Of a DNA stretch of 22,706 nt, positions 21,234 to 22,706 are shown piece after piece; the first letter of the stretch is position 1; the number at the start of each line of letters is the position of its first letter. The notes under the pieces were generated by a model. The model was not told where the DNA came from. It worked only from the letters and a program-made list of their open reading frames with translations, and did no database searches. Position numbers and translations under genes: made by a program. The stretch comes from JAWWBL01 sp033720975 (GTDB taxonomy: Bacteria > Actinomycetota > Acidimicrobiia > Spongiisociales > ZC4RG35): assembly GCA_033720975.1 (NCBI GenBank), contig JAWWBL010000021.1:1-22706 (forward strand). The letters run 5' to 3'.

Positions 21234-22547
21234 ATGAGACCTCTGCCCGTGGTGGCGATCGTCGGTAGGCCCAACGTCGGGAAGTCGACCCTGGTCAATC
21301 GGGTCGTCGGAGGCCGCTCCGCCGTGGTCGAGGAGATGTCCGGAGTGACCAGAGACCGGCGGGAATTCGAAGCTGATTGGGCGGGCCGGAGCTTCATCAT
21401 CGTAGATACCGGCGGATGGGAGCTGAGCCCGCACGGTGATCTCGAGATGTCGATACGAGAGCAGGCAGAAGCTGCGCTAAGTGGAGCTGACGCCGTGATA
21501 CTCGTGGTAGACGGCACCAGCGAGATTACCGACGACGACACCGGGGTGATCTCGGTTCTTCGTGCCTCAAACGTCCCCGTGATACTGGCTGCCAACAAAA
21601 TCGACAACGCGGGCGCCAGCGGGGATCTCGACCGACTCTGGCGTCTCGGGCTCGGAGAGCCTCAGCCGATCTCGGCCTATCACGGGAGAGGGGTCGGTGA
21701 CCTCCTGGACCGCCTGGTCGCCGTTCTTCCTGAGCCAGTGGCGGAAGACGACGACGATCCGACTCCGCGTATAGCGATCGTGGGGAGACCAAACGTGGGA
21801 AAGTCGACGCTTCTCAACCACCTGGTCGGGGAGCACCGCGTCATAGTCTCGGATGTCCCAGGGACCACCCGGGATCCGATCGACGTGGACGTCGAGATCG
21901 ACGGCAGCAAATACCGTCTGATCGACACTGCCGGCATCCGCAGGAAACCTCAAATATCAGAGGACGCCGACTTCTACGCGGTACTTCGAGCCAGGGAGGC
22001 CTTGTCAAGTGCCGACACCGCCCTGCTCATGGTGGACGCCACCGACGGTGTCACCCAACAGGACCAGCGCATCGCCAGAGAGGTGGTGGATGCCGGCGTC
22101 GGCTTGGTGATTCTCCTCAACAAGTGGGATGCGATCGACGAAGAGCAGCGGGAGATCACCGAGAGGTCGCTGCCTGACCGTTTTTCGTTCGTCTCGTGGG
22201 CACCCGCACTCCGAATTGTCGCCAAGACGGGGGCTCGGACGCAACGTATTGGCAAGGCGATCGAGGCCGTCCTTGCGGCGAGAACCACACGAGTTTCGAC
22301 GGGAAGCCTCAACCGTTCGATGAGGCAGTGGACCGCCGCCCATCCGCCGCCGGTCAGGAAAGGCCGCCGACCCAAGATCCACTACGCGGTTCAGGCAGGC
22401 ATCGAGCCGCCGACATTCGTGCTCTTCATCTCCGGTGGTGAGCTCGGGGATGACTACCTCAGATTCCTCGAGAACCGCTTGCGGGAGTCACACGATTTCA
22501 CCGGGACACCGATCCACTTCGTCACCAGAACTCGGTCACGGAGATGA
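21234..22547 (+). CDS. der: Ribosome assembly GTPase Der (EngA)
   Basis: Der is an essential tandem GTPase for 50S ribosome assembly. ATG 21234 gives a 437-residue protein starting MRPLPVVAIVGRPNVGKSTL, the standard start. The frame is open further upstream but overlaps ispH. Two G domains are present: G1 motifs GRPNVGKS at 11-18 and again at 184-191, G3 DTGGW and DTAGIRRK, and G4 NKID and NKWD. The C-terminal KH-like domain contains QWTAAHPPPVRKGRRPKIHYA and the terminal HFVTRTRSRR. No Shine-Dalgarno precedes the ATG, and a four-codon reading frame (21223-21237) ends across it. Probably co-transcribed with ispH. The cmk-der neighbourhood matches mycobacteria, with ispH inserted between. Confidence 0.97.
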   Translation: MRPLPVVAIVGRPNVGKSTLVNRVVGGRSAVVEEMSGVTRDRREFEADWAGRSFIIVDTGGWELSPHGDLEMSIREQAEAALSGADAVILVVDGTSEITDDDTGVISVLRASNVPVILAANKIDNAGASGDLDRLWRLGLGEPQPISAYHGRGVGDLLDRLVAVLPEPVAEDDDDPTPRIAIVGRPNVGKSTLLNHLVGEHRVIVSDVPGTTRDPIDVDVEIDGSKYRLIDTAGIRRKPQISEDADFYAVLRAREALSSADTALLMVDATDGVTQQDQRIAREVVDAGVGLVILLNKWDAIDEEQREITERSLPDRFSFVSWAPALRIVAKTGARTQRIGKAIEAVLAARTTRVSTGSLNRSMRQWTAAHPPPVRKGRRPKIHYAVQAGIEPPTFVLFISGGELGDDYLRFLENRLRESHDFTGTPIHFVTRTRSRR

Positions 22548-22681
22548 CCGAGCCCCAAAGGCGAGAAGAGGAGCTGAAGGCTCCTTTCAGCTTCAAGCTG
22601 ATGATCGTCCTGACCGTGCTGTATCTGGGCTGGCGGCTGGTTCAAGGCGTTGTGTGGTTATGGGAGAGAATCGCCGGATAA
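22544..22681 (+). CDS. 45-residue single-pass membrane protein
   Basis: ATG 22544 overlaps the der stop (ATGA), and TAA 22679-22681 ends a 45-residue frame. The first 12 residues (MTEPQRREEELK) are charged. Residues 15-40 are hydrophobic with several Trp and Tyr (LMIVLTVLYLGWRLVQGVVW), consistent with one membrane helix. The family is not one I recognise. The overlap with der and the plausible topology support it being real. It is short enough to be missed by default gene callers. The 25 bases after it, to the window end, show nothing I can support. Confidence 0.65.
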   Translation: MTEPQRREEELKAPFSFKLMIVLTVLYLGWRLVQGVVWLWERIAG

Positions 22682-22706
22682 GGGAACAGGTCTTCACCGG
22701 AGACAA

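Noticed and set aside
1..22706. tRNA, rRNA, CRISPR array, insertion sequence, toxin-antitoxin or phage genes
   Set aside because: Reading through all gaps and coding regions showed no such features. XerD is the housekeeping recombinase with no flanking attachment-like repeats.

Overview
This is a 22.7 kb, GC-rich (roughly 60% by eye) bacterial chromosome segment. Every gene I can support, 24 of them, lies on the plus strand. Gene content and order point to an actinomycete: PafB/PafC next to Tat genes and a HelY helicase, a DUF4193-type protein, and a block resembling Mycobacterium tuberculosis Rv1692-Rv1713 (HAD phosphatase, tiny protein, NAD kinase, CTP synthase, XerD, ScpA, ScpB, RluB, Cmk, Der). 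The aroA-cmk fusion, the use of leaderless-type starts and the loss of several mycobacterial neighbours suggest a lineage outside Mycobacteriales, perhaps Acidimicrobiia. That placement is inference. I see no mobile element, CRISPR array, tRNA, rRNA or phage gene, and no gene-free stretch longer than 120 bases.

Region 1 (1-6825): a 5'-truncated pafB and pafC (DNA-damage transcription regulators with WYL domains), a small zinc-ribbon protein, a strong terminator hairpin, then a new transcription unit tatB-tatC-helY-diacylglycerol kinase-like gene. The last three joins of that unit are four-base GTGA overlaps.

Region 2 (6838-11909): a TATACT promoter followed by one tight operon: acidic DUF4193 protein, polyprenol-phosphate mannose synthase-like GT2, GNAT acetyltransferase, Nudix hydrolase, M20 peptidase, NagD-type HAD phosphatase, a 47-residue protein and NAD kinase. 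Nearly all genes overlap their neighbour.

Region 3 (11910-16090): pyrG from its own near-leaderless promoter, then ald with a strong Shine-Dalgarno, xerD and a TraR/DksA zinc-finger protein.

Region 4 (16091-22706): a GC hairpin and a leaderless-type promoter for scpA-scpB-rluB-[aroA-cmk fusion]; then a leaderless-type promoter for ispH, followed by der and a 45-residue membrane protein.

Most of the window is housekeeping: chromosome segregation and dimer resolution (ScpAB, XerD), nucleotide and cofactor supply (PyrG, NadK, Cmk), shikimate and isoprenoid synthesis (AroA, IspH), ribosome and RNA maintenance (RluB, Der, HelY) and protein export (Tat). I did not find a clearly new biological system. 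The most interesting points are a TANNNT box 7-11 bases before start codons that lack a Shine-Dalgarno, the same arrangement inside the aroA-cmk fusion exactly at the Cmk boundary, an unusual EPSP synthase substrate-binding motif, two very small genes, and pervasive four-base start/stop overlaps.
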